A stretch of DNA of 38,452 nucleotides from Longibaculum muris. GTDB lineage: Bacteria; Bacillota_I; Bacilli_A; Erysipelotrichales; Coprobacillaceae. Positions 38,396 through 38,452 of the stretch are shown here, piece after piece. Within the stretch, counting starts at the first letter, position 1; each line of letters starts with the position of its first letter. The position numbers and the translations under genes are program-made. The DNA is taken from assembly GCF_004343035.1 (NCBI RefSeq), contig NZ_SMCQ01000029.1, positions 1-38,452 of the forward strand, given 5' to 3'. The notes below the pieces were generated by a model. The model saw nothing but the letters and a program-made list of their open reading frames with translations. It searched no databases and had not been told where the DNA came from.

Positions 38396-38452
38396 ATGAA
38401 AAGTTTTTTAACTTTTTTTAAGAAAAAAGAAGAAAAATCAGACTTTGCAAGC
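38396..38452 (+). CDS. Start of a gene cut by the window edge
   Basis: An ATG with GGGTG just before it opens MKSFLTFFKKKEEKSDFAS, 19 codons in frame to the end of the window. The Lys- and Glu-rich N-terminus after a hydrophobic start would suit a membrane-associated protein such as FtsY, but too little is present to name it. Confidence 0.4.
   Translation, partial: MKSFLTFFKKKEEKSDFAS

Overview
The window is very AT-rich DNA from a low-GC Gram-positive bacterium. The T-box in front of lysS, Shine-Dalgarno sites of the GGAGG type, LytTR/agr signalling genes and the PadR/HAAS pair all suit the Firmicutes. Gene content and the LysRS sequence make a gut-type Erysipelotrichales relative (Coprobacillus/Catenibacterium-like) my best guess; this is inference, as no rRNA gene is present.

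Layout. (1) 1-1921: a terminator and promoter that overlap, a lysine T-box leader and an intact lysyl-tRNA synthetase gene. (2) 1765-10550: an 8.73-kb segment bounded by direct repeats of the 3' end of lysS (56 bp identical, then diverged). The right-hand copy is only a fragment and still has strong terminators behind it, as expected if a genomic island had entered lysS and supplied a replacement 3' end. The island holds a broken replication-type HTH gene, an agrD-like peptide gene whose predicted ring residue is Ser rather than Cys, agrB, a LytTR response regulator, an RR/sensor pair on the minus strand, a broken bacteriocin-accessory thioredoxin gene, a broken membrane-protein gene and an exported hypothetical protein. 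No integrase is visible. (3) 10742-15768: two translationally coupled ATPase-permease (MacB/FtsX-like) proteins on the minus strand, divergent from a PadR regulator, a HAAS-like membrane protein and a tiny membrane peptide. (4) 16303-22153: a second ATPase-permease pair followed by a LytTR RR and an AgrC-like sensor. (5) 22154-24870: decayed remnants, including a polymorphic-toxin tip with a probable immunity gene, and one intact orphan gene. (6) 25211-38452: ordinary chromosomal genes: CmpB-like membrane protein, LURP-one-like protein, XRE regulator, lipoprotein, GNAT acetyltransferase, DUF1232 protein, a 1025-aa ABC transporter, isoaspartyl dipeptidase, AEC transporter, cupin, two MGMT-family proteins, a NagB-like sugar-phosphate protein, an AraC regulator and a hypothetical protein.

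How it may work together. Three paralogous LytTR regulators lie in the window, and three promoters carry tandem repeats with a 20-21 bp period placed about 40-44 bp before a -10 box: one before agrD, one before a tiny ORF and the bacteriocin-accessory gene, and one before the second ABC pair. I infer a peptide-sensing network controlling peptide export or immunity. The two sensors keep a candidate phospho-accepting His, but I cannot find the N box or G boxes of the ATPase domain. That makes them the most unusual part of the window. Many island genes are broken by one-base shifts, so the island is either decaying or affected by assembly errors.
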